From the NCBI RefSeq assembly GCF_004006235.1, contig NZ_CP034753.1:1798001-1862000 (forward strand): a DNA stretch of 64,000 nucleotides, written 5' to 3'. The DNA comes from Agromyces sp. LHK192 (lineage in GTDB: Bacteria > Actinomycetota > Actinomycetes > Actinomycetales > Microbacteriaceae). Positions 53,497 to 62,834 of the stretch are shown in pieces. Below the pieces are notes generated by a model. It saw only the letters and a program-made list of their open reading frames with translations, was not told where the DNA came from and did not search any database. Position numbers and translations under genes: made by a program. How positions within the stretch are numbered: position 1 is the stretch's first letter; each line of letters begins with the position of its first letter.

Positions 53497-54902
53497 TCGC
53501 CCTCACCCTCGCGGAGATCGCCGAAGCGGTCGACGGGCGGCTGCACCTCATCGAGGACGCCACGGCGGACGTGGTGGTGTCCGGCCCGGTCACCACCGAC
53601 TCCCGCGAAGTCGAAGCCGGCTGGATCTTCGTCGCCAAGCGCGGCGAGTTCGACGACGGCCACCGCTTCGCGCCGTCCGCGGTCGAGCGCGGCGCAGCGC
53701 TCCTGATCGTCGAGCACGAACTCGACCTGCCGGTCGCCCAGGTCGTGGTCGCCGACTCCGTCGACGCGCTCGGCGCGCTCGCGACCGAGGTCGTCGCCCG
53801 CGTCCGCGCCCTCGGCCGGCTCAGGATCGTCGGCGTCACCGGATCCAACGGGAAGACCACCACCAAGAACCTCCTGCGAACGATCCTCGAGCGCGTCGGA
53901 GAGACCGTCGCCAGCCGCAAGTCGTTCAACAACGAGGTCGGCGGGCCGATCACGATGTCCGAACTCACGGAGACCACCGAGTTCCTCGTCGCCGAGATGG
54001 GCGCCTCCGGCGTCGGCGAGATCGCCAGGCTCGTCAGGATGGCGCGACCCGACGTCGGCATCGTGCTCAAGGTCGGCCTCGCGCACGCCGGCGAGTTCGG
54101 CGGCATCGAGCAGACCGTGCGCGCCAAGTCCGAGATGGTCACCGACCTCCTCGACGGCGACGTCGCGATCCTCAACGCGGACGACCCCCGCGTCACTCCG
54201 ATGGCCGGACTCACGCGAGCTCGCGTCGTGACCTTCGGCCTCGGCGACGACGCCGACGTCCGGGCGAGCGAGGTCGAGCTCCACTCGCGCGGCACCGAGT
54301 TCACGGTCACCGTTCCCGGCGGGGCATCCGCTCGTGTCCACTTCGGCGTGCTCGGCGAGCACCACGTCATGAACGCGCTCGCGGCGTCCGCGGCGGCCGT
54401 CGAACTCGGCGTCCCGCTGACGACGATCGCGGACGCCCTCGAGGAGGTCACGCTCGCCGAGCGCTGGCGGATGGAGGTGCAGGGCGGCCGCGACGGCATC
54501 ACCGTCATCAACGACGCCTACAACGCCAGCCCGGACTCGATGGCCGCCGCGCTGAAGACCCTCGCGCAGATCCAGGCGCCCGGCACCCGTACCGTCGCCG
54601 TGCTCGGCGAGATGAGCGAGCTCGGCGAATTCTCCGGGGAGGAGCACGACCGGATCGGGCTGCTCGCCGTGCGCCTGGGCATCTCGCAGCTCGTCGTCGT
54701 CGGCCAGGGGGCGCGGCGCCTCCACATCTCGACGATCAACGAGGGCTCGTGGGACGGCGAATCGGCATTCGTCGAGACGGCCGACGAGGCCTTCGACCTC
54801 GTCACGTCGTACGTGCAGCCCGGAGACACCGTGCTGGTGAAATCGTCGAACTCGGCGGGTCTCCGCTTCCTCGGCGACCGACTGGGAGAATGGTTCGCGT
54901 GA
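53493..54902 (+). CDS. murF: UDP-MurNAc-tripeptide D-Ala-D-Ala ligase (MurF)
   Basis: 469 residues; the ATG at 53493 overlaps the murE stop (ATGA). ATP loop GSNGKTTTKN at 117-126, FNNEVGGPITM, EMGASGVGEIARLVRMARPD, and the C-terminal INDAYNASPDSMAAAL with DTVLVKSSNSAGLRFL. It adds D-Ala-D-Ala to complete the pentapeptide. The last codons (GDRLGEWFA, then TGA) are the seed of the repeat array that follows. Confidence 0.96.
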   Translation: MIALTLAEIAEAVDGRLHLIEDATADVVVSGPVTTDSREVEAGWIFVAKRGEFDDGHRFAPSAVERGAALLIVEHELDLPVAQVVVADSVDALGALATEVVARVRALGRLRIVGVTGSNGKTTTKNLLRTILERVGETVASRKSFNNEVGGPITMSELTETTEFLVAEMGASGVGEIARLVRMARPDVGIVLKVGLAHAGEFGGIEQTVRAKSEMVTDLLDGDVAILNADDPRVTPMAGLTRARVVTFGLGDDADVRASEVELHSRGTEFTVTVPGGASARVHFGVLGEHHVMNALAASAAAVELGVPLTTIADALEEVTLAERWRMEVQGGRDGITVINDAYNASPDSMAAALKTLAQIQAPGTRTVAVLGEMSELGEFSGEEHDRIGLLAVRLGISQLVVVGQGARRLHISTINEGSWDGESAFVETADEAFDLVTSYVQPGDTVLVKSSNSAGLRFLGDRLGEWFA

Positions 54903-55113
54903 GCGCGGTTCGAGGACGCAGCGGGGCTGCAGGTTTCGCGGGCTTCCGCGGCGACCGTGAGGGCGCAATGGTTCGCGTGAGCGCGGTTCGAGGACGCAGC
55001 GGGGCTGCAGGTTTCGCGGGCTTCCGCGGCGACCGTGAGGGCGCAATGGTTCGCGTGAGCGCGGTTCGAGGACGCAGCGGGGCTGCAGGTTTCGCGGGCT
55101 TCCGCGGCGACCG
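54889..55113 (+). repeat. 78-bp tandem repeat array between murF and mraY
   Basis: Two identical 78-bp units (54890-54967, 54968-55045) and a third, identical for its first 68 bp (55046-55113). Each unit starts with ATGGTTCGCGTGAG, which at 54890 is the murF 3' end including its stop, and ends with GCGACCG plus a degenerate copy of the murF tail. A fourth, diverged copy of the tail (GACCGGCTGGGAGCGTGGTC) lies just before mraY. The units can fold: GCAGC-GGG-GCTGC and CGCGG-GCTT-CCGCG. Period is a multiple of 3. Confidence 0.95.
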
Positions 55114-55135
55114 GCTGGGAGCGTGGTCCGCGTGA
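54890..55135 (+). CDS. Repeat-encoded ORF (81 aa) bridging murF and mraY
   Basis: An ORF from an ATG inside the murF end to a TGA overlapping the mraY GTG by 4 bp (GTGA). It encodes [19 protein letters not shown]... three times and ends in GDRLGAWSA, recalling the real murF C-terminus (GDRLGEWFA). Because the period is 78 bp the frame stays open whatever the copy number, and each unit supplies its own ATG. Translation would couple murF to mraY. There is no ribosome site upstream and the product may have no function, so protein status is uncertain. Confidence 0.4.
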   Translation: MVRVSAVRGRSGAAGFAGFRGDREGAMVRVSAVRGRSGAAGFAGFRGDREGAMVRVSAVRGRSGAAGFAGFRGDRLGAWSA

Positions 55136-56229
55136 GAGCCCTCCTGACCGCGGGTGCGCTGTCGCTCGCCTTCACCCTCTTCCTGACCCCGTTGTTCATC
55201 CGGCTCTTCACGAAGCTCGGCTGGGGCCAGTTCATCCGCGACGACGGTCCCCAGAGTCACCACGTGAAGCGCGGCACGCCCACGATGGGCGGCATCATCT
55301 TCATCCTCGGCACGCTGTTCGGCTACTTCACGGCGACGCTGCTCGTGAGCAACGAGCCGCCGACGGCATCGGGACTGCTCGTGCTGTTCATGATGGTCGG
55401 ACTCGGCATCGTCGGGTTCGTCGACGACTTCCTCAAGACGCGCAAGAAGCAGAGCCTCGGGCTGGGCGGCTGGGCGAAGGTCGCCGGCCAGGTCCTCGTC
55501 GCCGGGGTCTTCGCCCTGCTCGCGCTGCAGTTCCCGAACGCCCAGCAGGAGACGCCCGCGTCGACGAAGATCTCGTTCATCCGCGACCTGCCGCTCGACT
55601 TCATGGTGTTCGGCACCGTCGTCGGCGTCGCGTTGTACGTCGTCTGGATCTGCCTGCTCGCGGCCGGGGCCTCGAACGGCGTCAACGTGACCGACGGCCT
55701 CGACGGACTCGCGGGGGGAGCATCCATCCTCGCGATCGGCTCCTTCATCATCATCGGATTCTGGCAGTTCAACCAGTCGTGCTTCGGCGAGAACCTGAAC
55801 GACTCCGATGCCTACCGGTGCTACGACGTGCGCGACCCGCTCGACCTCGCCATCGTCGCGACGGCGATCGTCGGCGGACTGGTCGGGTTCCTGTGGTGGA
55901 ACACGAATCCGGCCCACATCTACATGGGCGACACCGGCTCGCTCGCCCTCGGCGGGGCGCTGGCCGCGCTCGCGATCCTGAGTCGGACCGAGCTGCTCCT
56001 CCTGCTGATCGGCGGCCTGTTCGTCATCGAGACCGGTTCCGTGATCGTGCAACGCGCCTACTTCAAGATCACCGGCGGCAAACGCATCTTCCTCATGAGC
56101 CCGATCCACCATCACTTCGAACTGAAGGGGTGGGCGGAGGTCACGATCGTCGTCCGGTTCTGGATCATCGGCGGCCTGCTCTCCGCGGCGGGCGTCGGCT
56201 CGTTCTACTTCGAGTGGCTGCAGCAATGA
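55132..56229 (+). CDS. mraY: Phospho-MurNAc-pentapeptide transferase (MraY)
   Basis: 365 residues from a GTG ([14 protein letters not shown]); another GTG 9 bp earlier is in frame, but the 55132 start gives a GTGA overlap with the repeat ORF. Ten hydrophobic helices. Family marks: [66 protein letters not shown] and [13 protein letters not shown], including the catalytic Asp pairs and His. It makes lipid I. Unlike most dcw neighbours it is separated from murF by 229 bp of repeats. Confidence 0.95.
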   Translation: MRALLTAGALSLAFTLFLTPLFIRLFTKLGWGQFIRDDGPQSHHVKRGTPTMGGIIFILGTLFGYFTATLLVSNEPPTASGLLVLFMMVGLGIVGFVDDFLKTRKKQSLGLGGWAKVAGQVLVAGVFALLALQFPNAQQETPASTKISFIRDLPLDFMVFGTVVGVALYVVWICLLAAGASNGVNVTDGLDGLAGGASILAIGSFIIIGFWQFNQSCFGENLNDSDAYRCYDVRDPLDLAIVATAIVGGLVGFLWWNTNPAHIYMGDTGSLALGGALAALAILSRTELLLLLIGGLFVIETGSVIVQRAYFKITGGKRIFLMSPIHHHFELKGWAEVTIVVRFWIIGGLLSAAGVGSFYFEWLQQ

Positions 56230-57767
56230 CCGGTCCGGATGCTGCGTCGTCACGGCTCGACGCGCTGACGAGCTGGCATGCCGACTGGCGCGGGCTGCGC
56301 GTCGCCGTGCTCGGCCTCGGCGTCACGGGGTTCGCCGTCGCCGACACGCTCACCGAGCTCGGCGCCGAGGTGCTCGTGCTCGCGCCCGCCCGCGACGACG
56401 ACCGCGCGAAGATCCTCGAGGTCATCGGCGCCCGGTTGGTCACGGACCCGCTCGAGCAGGTCCCCGTCGAACTCGAGTCGTTCGACGCCGAGCTCCTCGT
56501 CGCCTCCCCGGGCTTCCACCCCGACCATCCGGTGCTCGAATGGGCGCACGCCCGCGGCATCCCGGTCTGGGGTGACATCGAGCTGGCCTGGCGGGTGCGC
56601 GACAAGGTGAGGTCCGCCGATTGGATGCTCGTCACCGGGACGAACGGGAAGACCACCACCGTGCAGCTCGCGGCGACGCTGCTCGCCGCGAACGGGCTCG
56701 CTGCGGCGCCGTGCGGCAACATCGGCGTACCGGTGCTCGACGCCGTGCGCGACCCCGGCGGATTCGACGTGCTGGTCGTCGAGCTGTCGAGCTACCAGTT
56801 GCATCACCTCCCGACGCAGGGCCCGGGTGCGATCCACCCGTGGGCGAGCGTCTGCCTCAACCTCGCGGACGACCACCTCGACTGGCACGGCACGGCTGAG
56901 GCATACGCGGCGGCGAAGGCGAAGGTCTACGCGAACACCCGGGTCGCATGCGTGTACAACCGGGCCGACGAGGCGACCAGGCGAATGGTCGAGGAGGCCG
57001 ACGTCGAGGAGGGCGCCCGCGCGATCGGGTTCGGGCTCGACACCCCGGGGCCGAGCGACTTCGGCGTGGTCGAGGGCATCCTGTGCGATCGGGCGTTCCT
57101 CGAGGAGCGCCGGACCGCGGCGCTCGAACTGGTCACGCTGGAGGAATTGGAGCCGCTGGGGCTCAGCGCCCCGCATGTCGTGGCGAACATCCTCGCGGCG
57201 TCGGCGCTGGCACGGTCCTACGACGTACCCGTGCCCGTGGTGCATGATGCGCTGCTCGGCTTCCGGCTCGACGCGCACCGGATCCAGACCGTCGCCCTGG
57301 CGGGCGGCATCCGCTGGATCGACGACTCGAAGGCGACGAATCCGCACGCTGCGGAGGCATCCCTCCGCGCGTTCGGCCAGGTCGTCTGGATCGTGGGCGG
57401 GTTGCTCAAGGGGGTCGACGCCGATGCGTTGGTGGCGGCGCACGTGTCGCGCCTGCGAGCGGCGATCGTGATCGGGCGCGACCGCGTCGCCCTCGTCGCC
57501 GCGTTCGGCCGACACGCGCCGGAGCTGCCCCTGTTCGAGGTGACCGCGGATGACACTGGGCTGGTGATGCCCGAGGCGGTCGCACTCGCGGCGGCCGTCG
57601 CCGAGGAGGGCGACACCGTGCTCCTGGCGCCGGCGGCCGCGTCGATGGACCAGTTCGCGGACTACGCCGACCGGGGGCGCAGGTTCCACGAGGCGGTCCG
57701 CGCGATGCTGGGAGGTGAGGCCGGTGGCGAATCCGCAGAAGGCCGGCCGCCCCGCGAAGACGGCTGA
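56226..57767 (+). CDS. murD: UDP-MurNAc-L-alanine D-glutamate ligase (MurD)
   Basis: 513 residues; ATG overlaps the mraY stop. ATP loop [13 protein letters not shown] near 135-147, then [24 protein letters not shown] and [16 protein letters not shown]. The N-terminal [13 protein letters not shown] is the Rossmann-like UDP-binding part. Longer than many MurD proteins, with a polar tail of ~20 residues. It adds D-Glu at position 2, the branch point in B-type murein. Confidence 0.95.
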   Translation: MTGPDAASSRLDALTSWHADWRGLRVAVLGLGVTGFAVADTLTELGAEVLVLAPARDDDRAKILEVIGARLVTDPLEQVPVELESFDAELLVASPGFHPDHPVLEWAHARGIPVWGDIELAWRVRDKVRSADWMLVTGTNGKTTTVQLAATLLAANGLAAAPCGNIGVPVLDAVRDPGGFDVLVVELSSYQLHHLPTQGPGAIHPWASVCLNLADDHLDWHGTAEAYAAAKAKVYANTRVACVYNRADEATRRMVEEADVEEGARAIGFGLDTPGPSDFGVVEGILCDRAFLEERRTAALELVTLEELEPLGLSAPHVVANILAASALARSYDVPVPVVHDALLGFRLDAHRIQTVALAGGIRWIDDSKATNPHAAEASLRAFGQVVWIVGGLLKGVDADALVAAHVSRLRAAIVIGRDRVALVAAFGRHAPELPLFEVTADDTGLVMPEAVALAAAVAEEGDTVLLAPAAASMDQFADYADRGRRFHEAVRAMLGGEAGGESAEGRPPREDG

Positions 57768-58986
57768 CGCGCGCGGCGTCACCGCCGCACGCATCAGGTT
57801 GGGCCGGGTGTTCCAGGCCGAATCGGCCGACTACTTCCTGCTGCTCGGCACGACGCTGTTCCTGGTCGTCCTCGGCCTCGTCATGGTGTTCTCGTCCTCG
57901 CTCGTGCAGTCGAAGCTCGAGGAGGGCGACTTCCTCGCGCAGGCCGCGCGGCAGGGCATCTGGGCGCTCCTCGGCGTTCCACTGATGCTCCTCGCCAGCC
58001 GCGTGCCCGAACGGGTCTGGATGCGTCTGGCCTGGCCGGCCCTCGCGATCTCCTGCGCCCTGCAGTTGCTGGTCGTGGCGACCGATCTCGGCGTCTCGGT
58101 GGGCGGCAACACGAACTGGCTCAACATCGCCGGGTTCCAGTTCCAGCCGTCGGAGATGATCAAGGTCTCCATGGTGATGTGGCTCGGGCTCATCGTGACC
58201 AAGAAGCAGGACCGCCTGGGCGACCTCGTGCACGGGATCCTGCCGATCCTGCTCGTCGGCGGTGGAGCGATCGCGCTGGTCCTCCTCGGCGGGGATCTCG
58301 GCACGGTGCTGATCATGGCGGCCATGCTGCTGGGCGCGCTGTTCCTCATCGGCGTCCGCTTCCGCCTCCTGCTCGTGCCGCTGCTCGTCGGAGGGCTCGT
58401 GTTCGGCATCGTCGCCGCCTCGAGCGAGAGCCGCGTGCGGCGCATCACGTCGTTCCTGCAGGAGAACTGCACGACGATCGACCAGGACGACTGCTGGCAG
58501 GTGCAGCACGGCATGTTCGCCCTCGCGAACGGCGGTGTGTTCGGTGTCGGGCTCGGCAACTCCGCGGCCAAGTGGTCGTGGCTGCCCGCGGCCGACAACG
58601 ACTTCATCTTCGCGATCATCGGCGAGGAGCTGGGACTGATCGGCGCCGTCGTGGTGCTCGCGCTGTTCGTGATGCTCGGGATCGCGTTCGCGCGCATCCT
58701 CCGCAACGCCCGGACCCCGTTCGCGAAGACGGTCACCGCCGCGGTCATGGTGTGGGTCATCGGGCAGGCGTGTGTCAACATCGGAGTCGTGCTCAAGGTC
58801 CTCCCCGTCCTCGGCGTCCCCCTCCCGCTCGTCTCCGCAGGCGGCACGGCGCTCATGACCACCCTGTTCGCCATCGGCATCGTCCTGTCGGTCGCCCGCG
58901 ATCCCGAGGCTCCGGCGCGCCACGCTGCGCGGGTCGCCGCGCGACGCGCGGGACGCGTGAAGGCGTCGGGCCGGTCCGCCCGATGA
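57724..58986 (+). CDS. ftsW: Septal peptidoglycan polymerase FtsW
   Basis: 420 residues from a GTG 8 nt after GGAGG, inside the murD end (44-bp overlap). Ten hydrophobic helices of the SEDS family: GLVMVFSSSLVQS, NWLNIAGFQFQPSEMIK, GGDLGTVLIMAA, GLGNSAAKWSWLPAADNDFIFAIIGEELGL with the catalytic-region Asp, and PLPLVSAGGTALMTTLFAIGIVLSV. The large extracytoplasmic loop contains NCTTIDQDDCWQ, two Cys that could pair. An Arg/Ala-rich cytoplasmic tail follows. Works with FtsI. Confidence 0.94.
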   Translation: MANPQKAGRPAKTADARGVTAARIRLGRVFQAESADYFLLLGTTLFLVVLGLVMVFSSSLVQSKLEEGDFLAQAARQGIWALLGVPLMLLASRVPERVWMRLAWPALAISCALQLLVVATDLGVSVGGNTNWLNIAGFQFQPSEMIKVSMVMWLGLIVTKKQDRLGDLVHGILPILLVGGGAIALVLLGGDLGTVLIMAAMLLGALFLIGVRFRLLLVPLLVGGLVFGIVAASSESRVRRITSFLQENCTTIDQDDCWQVQHGMFALANGGVFGVGLGNSAAKWSWLPAADNDFIFAIIGEELGLIGAVVVLALFVMLGIAFARILRNARTPFAKTVTAAVMVWVIGQACVNIGVVLKVLPVLGVPLPLVSAGGTALMTTLFAIGIVLSVARDPEAPARHAARVAARRAGRVKASGRSAR

Positions 58987-60098
58987 CGACGTACCTCCTC
59001 GCCGGCGGGGGCACCGCCGGCCACGTGAATCCGCTGCTCGCCGTCGCCGATCGCCTGCGCGAGCGCGACGCCGGCGCGGTCGTGCTGGTGCTCGGCACCG
59101 CGGAGGGGCTCGAGTCCCGGCTCGTGCCGGAACGCGGCTACGAACTGCTCACGATCGCCAAGGTGCCGTTCCCGCGTCGGCCGAACGGCGCCGCACTGCG
59201 GTTCCCCGGGCGCTTCCGCGCCTCCGTCGCCGACGTGTCGCGCATCATCGCCGATCGGGGCGTCGATGTCGTCGTCGGCTTCGGCGGCTACGTGTCGACG
59301 CCCGCCTACCTCGCGGCCCGCCGCGCGGGCATCCCGCTCGCGGTGCACGAGGCGAACGCCCGACCCGGACTCGCGAATCGCCTCGGCGCCCGCTTCGCCG
59401 AGGCGGTCGGCGTGGCCTTCGCGGGTACGCCGCTGCGGGGGGCCGAGGTCGTGGGGATGCCGCTGCGGCATGAGATCGAACGGCTCGACCGGTCGGGCCT
59501 GCGCGACGAGGCCGCCGCGTTCTTCGGGTTGGATGCCGCGCGCCCGGTCCTGCTCGCGACGGGCGGGTCGCTCGGCGCTCGGCGCATCAATGCCACGATG
59601 GTCGCGAGCGCGGCCGAGCTCGCCGGTTCGGGGTGGCAGGTGCTGCACATCACGGGCGCGAAGAGCGAGGTGTCCGACCCGAATCTCGCGGACTACCGCA
59701 TGGTCGAGTACGCGGACCGGATGGACCTCGCGCTGGCCCTGGCCGACCTGGCCGTGTCCCGCGCGGGTGCGAGCACGGTGAGCGAACTCGCGGCGCTCGG
59801 GATCCCCGCCGTCTACGTCCCGTACCCGGTCGGCAACGGCGAGCAGCGGTTCAACGCCGCGCCCGTGGTCGTCGCCGGCGGAGGCATCCTCGTCGAGGAC
59901 GCGGAGTTCACGCCGGCGTGGGTGTCGCGCGAGCTGCTGCCGCTGCTGGCCGACGGCGGCCGGGTGCGCGCGATGGCGGATGCCGCGGCTTCCGCAGGGT
60001 TCCTCGACGGGACCGATCGCATGGTCGCCCTCGTCGACCGGGCGCTCGGTGCCGGCGGATCCGGCGGGGGAGCCCGCGACGATCGCGAACCCGCGTAA
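58983..60098 (+). CDS. murG: Undecaprenyl-PP-MurNAc-pentapeptide GlcNAc transferase (MurG)
   Basis: 371 residues; ATG overlaps the ftsW stop. GT-B fold: [19 protein letters not shown] (acceptor G-loop), [52 protein letters not shown], and the donor site [34 protein letters not shown]. It converts lipid I to lipid II. The C-terminal Gly/Asp-rich tail is not conserved. Confidence 0.95.
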   Translation: MTTYLLAGGGTAGHVNPLLAVADRLRERDAGAVVLVLGTAEGLESRLVPERGYELLTIAKVPFPRRPNGAALRFPGRFRASVADVSRIIADRGVDVVVGFGGYVSTPAYLAARRAGIPLAVHEANARPGLANRLGARFAEAVGVAFAGTPLRGAEVVGMPLRHEIERLDRSGLRDEAAAFFGLDAARPVLLATGGSLGARRINATMVASAAELAGSGWQVLHITGAKSEVSDPNLADYRMVEYADRMDLALALADLAVSRAGASTVSELAALGIPAVYVPYPVGNGEQRFNAAPVVVAGGGILVEDAEFTPAWVSRELLPLLADGGRVRAMADAAASAGFLDGTDRMVALVDRALGAGGSGGGARDDREPA

Positions 60099-60184
60099 CG
60101 TTGGAACCGCGGACGCCCCCGGCTTCCGCCGCGGCACCGAAGCCGCGACCCGCAGACCGAGCACCGCTGGAAGGCCCCTCGCAC

Positions 60185-61588
60185 GTGACCATCAAGCCCG
60201 ACCCGACCGTTCAGATCCCCGCCGACCTCGGCAACGTGCATTTCGTCGGCATCGGCGGCTCCGGCATGAGCGGCATCGCCCGACTCGTGCTGGGCGACGG
60301 TCACCGCGTGACGGGCTCGGACGCGCGCGAGTCCGCGAACATCCAGGCGCTGCGCGCGCTGGGAGCTCGGGTCGCGATCGGCCATGCGGCGGAGCACCTG
60401 CCCGACGACGTCGACACGGTCGTCGTGACCGGGGCACTCTGGCAGGACAACCCGGAGTACCAGCTCGCCCTCCAGCGCGGCGTGCCGGTGCTGCACCGAT
60501 CGCAGGCCCTCGCCGCCCTGATCGGCGGTCGACGCCTCGTGTCGGTGGCCGGTGCGCACGGGAAGACGACGTCCACGGGCATGATCGTCACGTCGCTGCT
60601 GGGCGCGGGCGCCGACCCGAGTTTCGTCAACGGCGGCGTGATCGAGGAGCTGGGCGTGAGCGCCGCGGCCGGGAACGGCGAGCTCTTCGTCGTCGAGGCC
60701 GACGAGTCGGACGGCTCGTTCCTGCTGTACGACACCTCGATCGCGCTCATCACCAACGTCGACCCCGACCACCTCGACCACTACGGTTCGCGGGAGGCCT
60801 TCGAGCAGGCGTTCGTCGACTTCGCGGACCGGGCGCGCGAGGCGGTCGTGATCTCGAGCGACGATGCGAGTGCGCTGCGCGTCTCGGCGCGGCTCGCGCA
60901 CCGCAACGTGGTCACCTTCGGCGAGGCCGCCGACGCGACCGTGCGGGTCCACTCGATCGTGACCGACGGCCCGGTCGCGTTCGCGATCGACCACGACGGT
61001 CGGACGTTCCACGGCAGGCTCCGCGTGCCGGGGCGGCACAACGCCGTCAACGCGGCGGGCGCATTCGCGGTGCTCGTGCAGCTGGGCATCGATCCCGAGG
61101 TCGCGCTGACGGGAATCGAGCGGTTCGCGGGGACGGGACGCCGGTTCGAACTGCACGGCACCGTCGGCGGCGTGAGCGTGTACGACGACTACGCCCACCA
61201 CCCGACGGAGGTCGCGGCCGCACTCGCAGCGGCACGCACCGTCGTCGGCGAAGGCCGGATCATCGCCGTGCACCAGCCGCACACGTACAGCCGCACCCAG
61301 GCGTTCGCGAAGGAGTTCGCGGAGGTGCTCGAGGAGTTCGCCGACGAGACCGTGGTCCTCGACGTCTACGGCGCACGCGAGGACCCGGTGCCCGGCGTCA
61401 CGGGTGCGCTCGTCAGCGAGCGCTTCGCCGACCAGGGCCGCGTCGCCTTCATCCCCGACTGGCAGGAGGCCGCCGACCGCACGGCGCAGATCGCCCGTGA
61501 TGGCGACTACGTGATCACCCTCGGCTGCGGGGACGTCTACCGGATCGTGCCGCAGCTGCTCGCCGCGCTGGAGCGTGAGCGCGGGTGA
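60185..61588 (+). CDS. murC: UDP-MurNAc L-alanine ligase (MurC)
   Basis: 467 residues from a GTG; GGAAGG lies 9 nt upstream. N-terminal [20 protein letters not shown] loop [10 protein letters not shown] at 123-132, [24 protein letters not shown] and [19 protein letters not shown]. It starts the pentapeptide. A gap of 86 bp separates it from murG, the largest break between murD and ftsQ. Confidence 0.95.
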   Translation: MTIKPDPTVQIPADLGNVHFVGIGGSGMSGIARLVLGDGHRVTGSDARESANIQALRALGARVAIGHAAEHLPDDVDTVVVTGALWQDNPEYQLALQRGVPVLHRSQALAALIGGRRLVSVAGAHGKTTSTGMIVTSLLGAGADPSFVNGGVIEELGVSAAAGNGELFVVEADESDGSFLLYDTSIALITNVDPDHLDHYGSREAFEQAFVDFADRAREAVVISSDDASALRVSARLAHRNVVTFGEAADATVRVHSIVTDGPVAFAIDHDGRTFHGRLRVPGRHNAVNAAGAFAVLVQLGIDPEVALTGIERFAGTGRRFELHGTVGGVSVYDDYAHHPTEVAAALAAARTVVGEGRIIAVHQPHTYSRTQAFAKEFAEVLEEFADETVVLDVYGAREDPVPGVTGALVSERFADQGRVAFIPDWQEAADRTAQIARDGDYVITLGCGDVYRIVPQLLAALERERG

Positions 61589-61601
61589 ACGAGGCCGGTT
61601 C

Positions 61602-62675
61602 GTGAAGCGGCCGCAGGGCTTCGACGGTCCGCGACCGGGGCGTCCCGGTCCGGTCGTCCCGGAGTCGCGCGATCCGCGGGCGGACGCCGCAGCGGACGCC
61701 GGTGATGCCGTCACGACCGTGCAGGACCGCGTGACGACGGAGCCGATCGCGATCGTGGCGGCGCCGGAGCCGGAGACGGCGCGGGTGCAGGCGCCGACGA
61801 TCGCCGGGCCGGATCGCGAACGGGCGGGCCGCGAGCGCGGTGACCCCGCTGCCGGGGCCGCAGGGACGCGGCCCGGAAGCGTCGTGGGAAGTGCTGCAGG
61901 CTCCGACCCCGATCCGAAGGCGGCTCGTCGCGCGCACGCGAAGGCGATGCGCGACCGCAGGCGCTACGAGCGCGAGGAGGTGCGGAGGTTCACCGCCCGC
62001 TCCCGGCATCGGCGATTCGCCTGGCTGGTCGGCGCCGGCACGGTCGTGGTGGTGTCCGGCGGCCTCGTCGGTGCGGCGTACTCGCCGTTGATGGCGCTGC
62101 GCGAGGTCCGGGTGGAGGGTGCGCAGCGCATCCCGGTGGGCGAGCTCCAGGCCGCGTTCGCCGAGGATTACGGCACGCCGCTGCCGCTCATCACGTCGGC
62201 AGACGTCCGGTCCGCGCTCGGGGAGTTCCCGCTGATCGAGACCTACTCGACCGAGACCGTGCCGCCCGGGACGCTCGTCGTCCGCGTGGTCGAGCGGACC
62301 CCGGTCGGCGTCGTGGACACCCCGCGCGGACTCGAACTCGTGGACGCCGCCGGGGTGGTCATCGACCGGCCGGAGGAGCGGCCGGCCGATCAGCCGCTCA
62401 TCGATGCGGGCGGCGTGGCGTCGAAGGGGTTCCGCGCCGCGGCCGCGGTCGTCCGGAGCCTGCCGCCGGAGGTTCGCGGGCAGGTGGTCCGCGCGACGGC
62501 GGAGACCGTGGACGACGTCCGGCTGGAGCTGGCGGGCGGGGCATCCGTGCTCTGGGGCAGCAGCGAGGACTCGTCGACGAAGGCGACCGTGCTGGCGCGG
62601 ATGATGGCTTCGGCGCCGCCCGACACGGTGTCGCACTACGACGTGTCGGCGCCGATGAATCCCGTCACGGGGTGA
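61602..62675 (+). CDS. ftsQ: Division protein FtsQ (POTRA domain)
   Basis: 357 residues from a GTG with GAGG 7 nt upstream; an in-frame GTG at 61575 overlapping murC is possible. Long disordered cytoplasmic part (~140 residues, Pro/Ala/Asp-rich), one membrane helix (~143-165), then the POTRA domain (LMALREVRVEGAQRIPVGELQAAF, ~170-240) and the FtsQ beta domain (PPGTLVVRVVERTPVGVVDTPRGLELVDAAGVVI). It links FtsL/DivIC to the divisome. Confidence 0.93.
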   Translation: MKRPQGFDGPRPGRPGPVVPESRDPRADAAADAGDAVTTVQDRVTTEPIAIVAAPEPETARVQAPTIAGPDRERAGRERGDPAAGAAGTRPGSVVGSAAGSDPDPKAARRAHAKAMRDRRRYEREEVRRFTARSRHRRFAWLVGAGTVVVVSGGLVGAAYSPLMALREVRVEGAQRIPVGELQAAFAEDYGTPLPLITSADVRSALGEFPLIETYSTETVPPGTLVVRVVERTPVGVVDTPRGLELVDAAGVVIDRPEERPADQPLIDAGGVASKGFRAAAAVVRSLPPEVRGQVVRATAETVDDVRLELAGGASVLWGSSEDSSTKATVLARMMASAPPDTVSHYDVSAPMNPVTG

Positions 62676-62679
62676 CCCG

Positions 62680-62704
62680 CGACCGATCTCGGGATCGGTT
62701 CGCG
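62680..62704 (+). terminator. Hairpin between ftsQ and ftsZ
   Basis: GCGACCGATC pairs with GATCGGTTCGC (one bulge) over a 4-nt loop, soon after the ftsQ stop. With a promoter region downstream it could partly separate ftsZ from the rest of the operon. Confidence 0.5.
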
Positions 62705-62779
62705 ACACGCGGGCGCGGCTGGAACGCCGACGGGGGAGCACCGCCTACCGTCTGTCACAGGAATTGCATACTCGGCAAG

Positions 62780-62808
62780 ACTTTAACCTTCGACTAGAGG
62801 TTCAAAGT
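62780..62808 (+). promoter_or_regulatory. Candidate FtsR operator upstream of ftsZ
   Basis: ACTTTAACCT (62780-62789) and AGGTTCAAAGT (62798-62808) are inverted repeats with one bulged base, 8 bp apart, in the AT-rich 159-bp region before ftsZ. The shape is that of MerR-family operators. CATACT (62767-62772) is a possible -10 just upstream. FtsR is known to activate ftsZ in Corynebacterium; binding to this site is inferred. Confidence 0.45.
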
Positions 62809-62834
62809 TCCAGAGTTCGCACGAAGGGCCGGAC

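Noticed and set aside
54889..55113. CRISPR-like array
   Set aside because: Units are contiguous with no unique spacers, the period is 78 bp and no cas gene is near.
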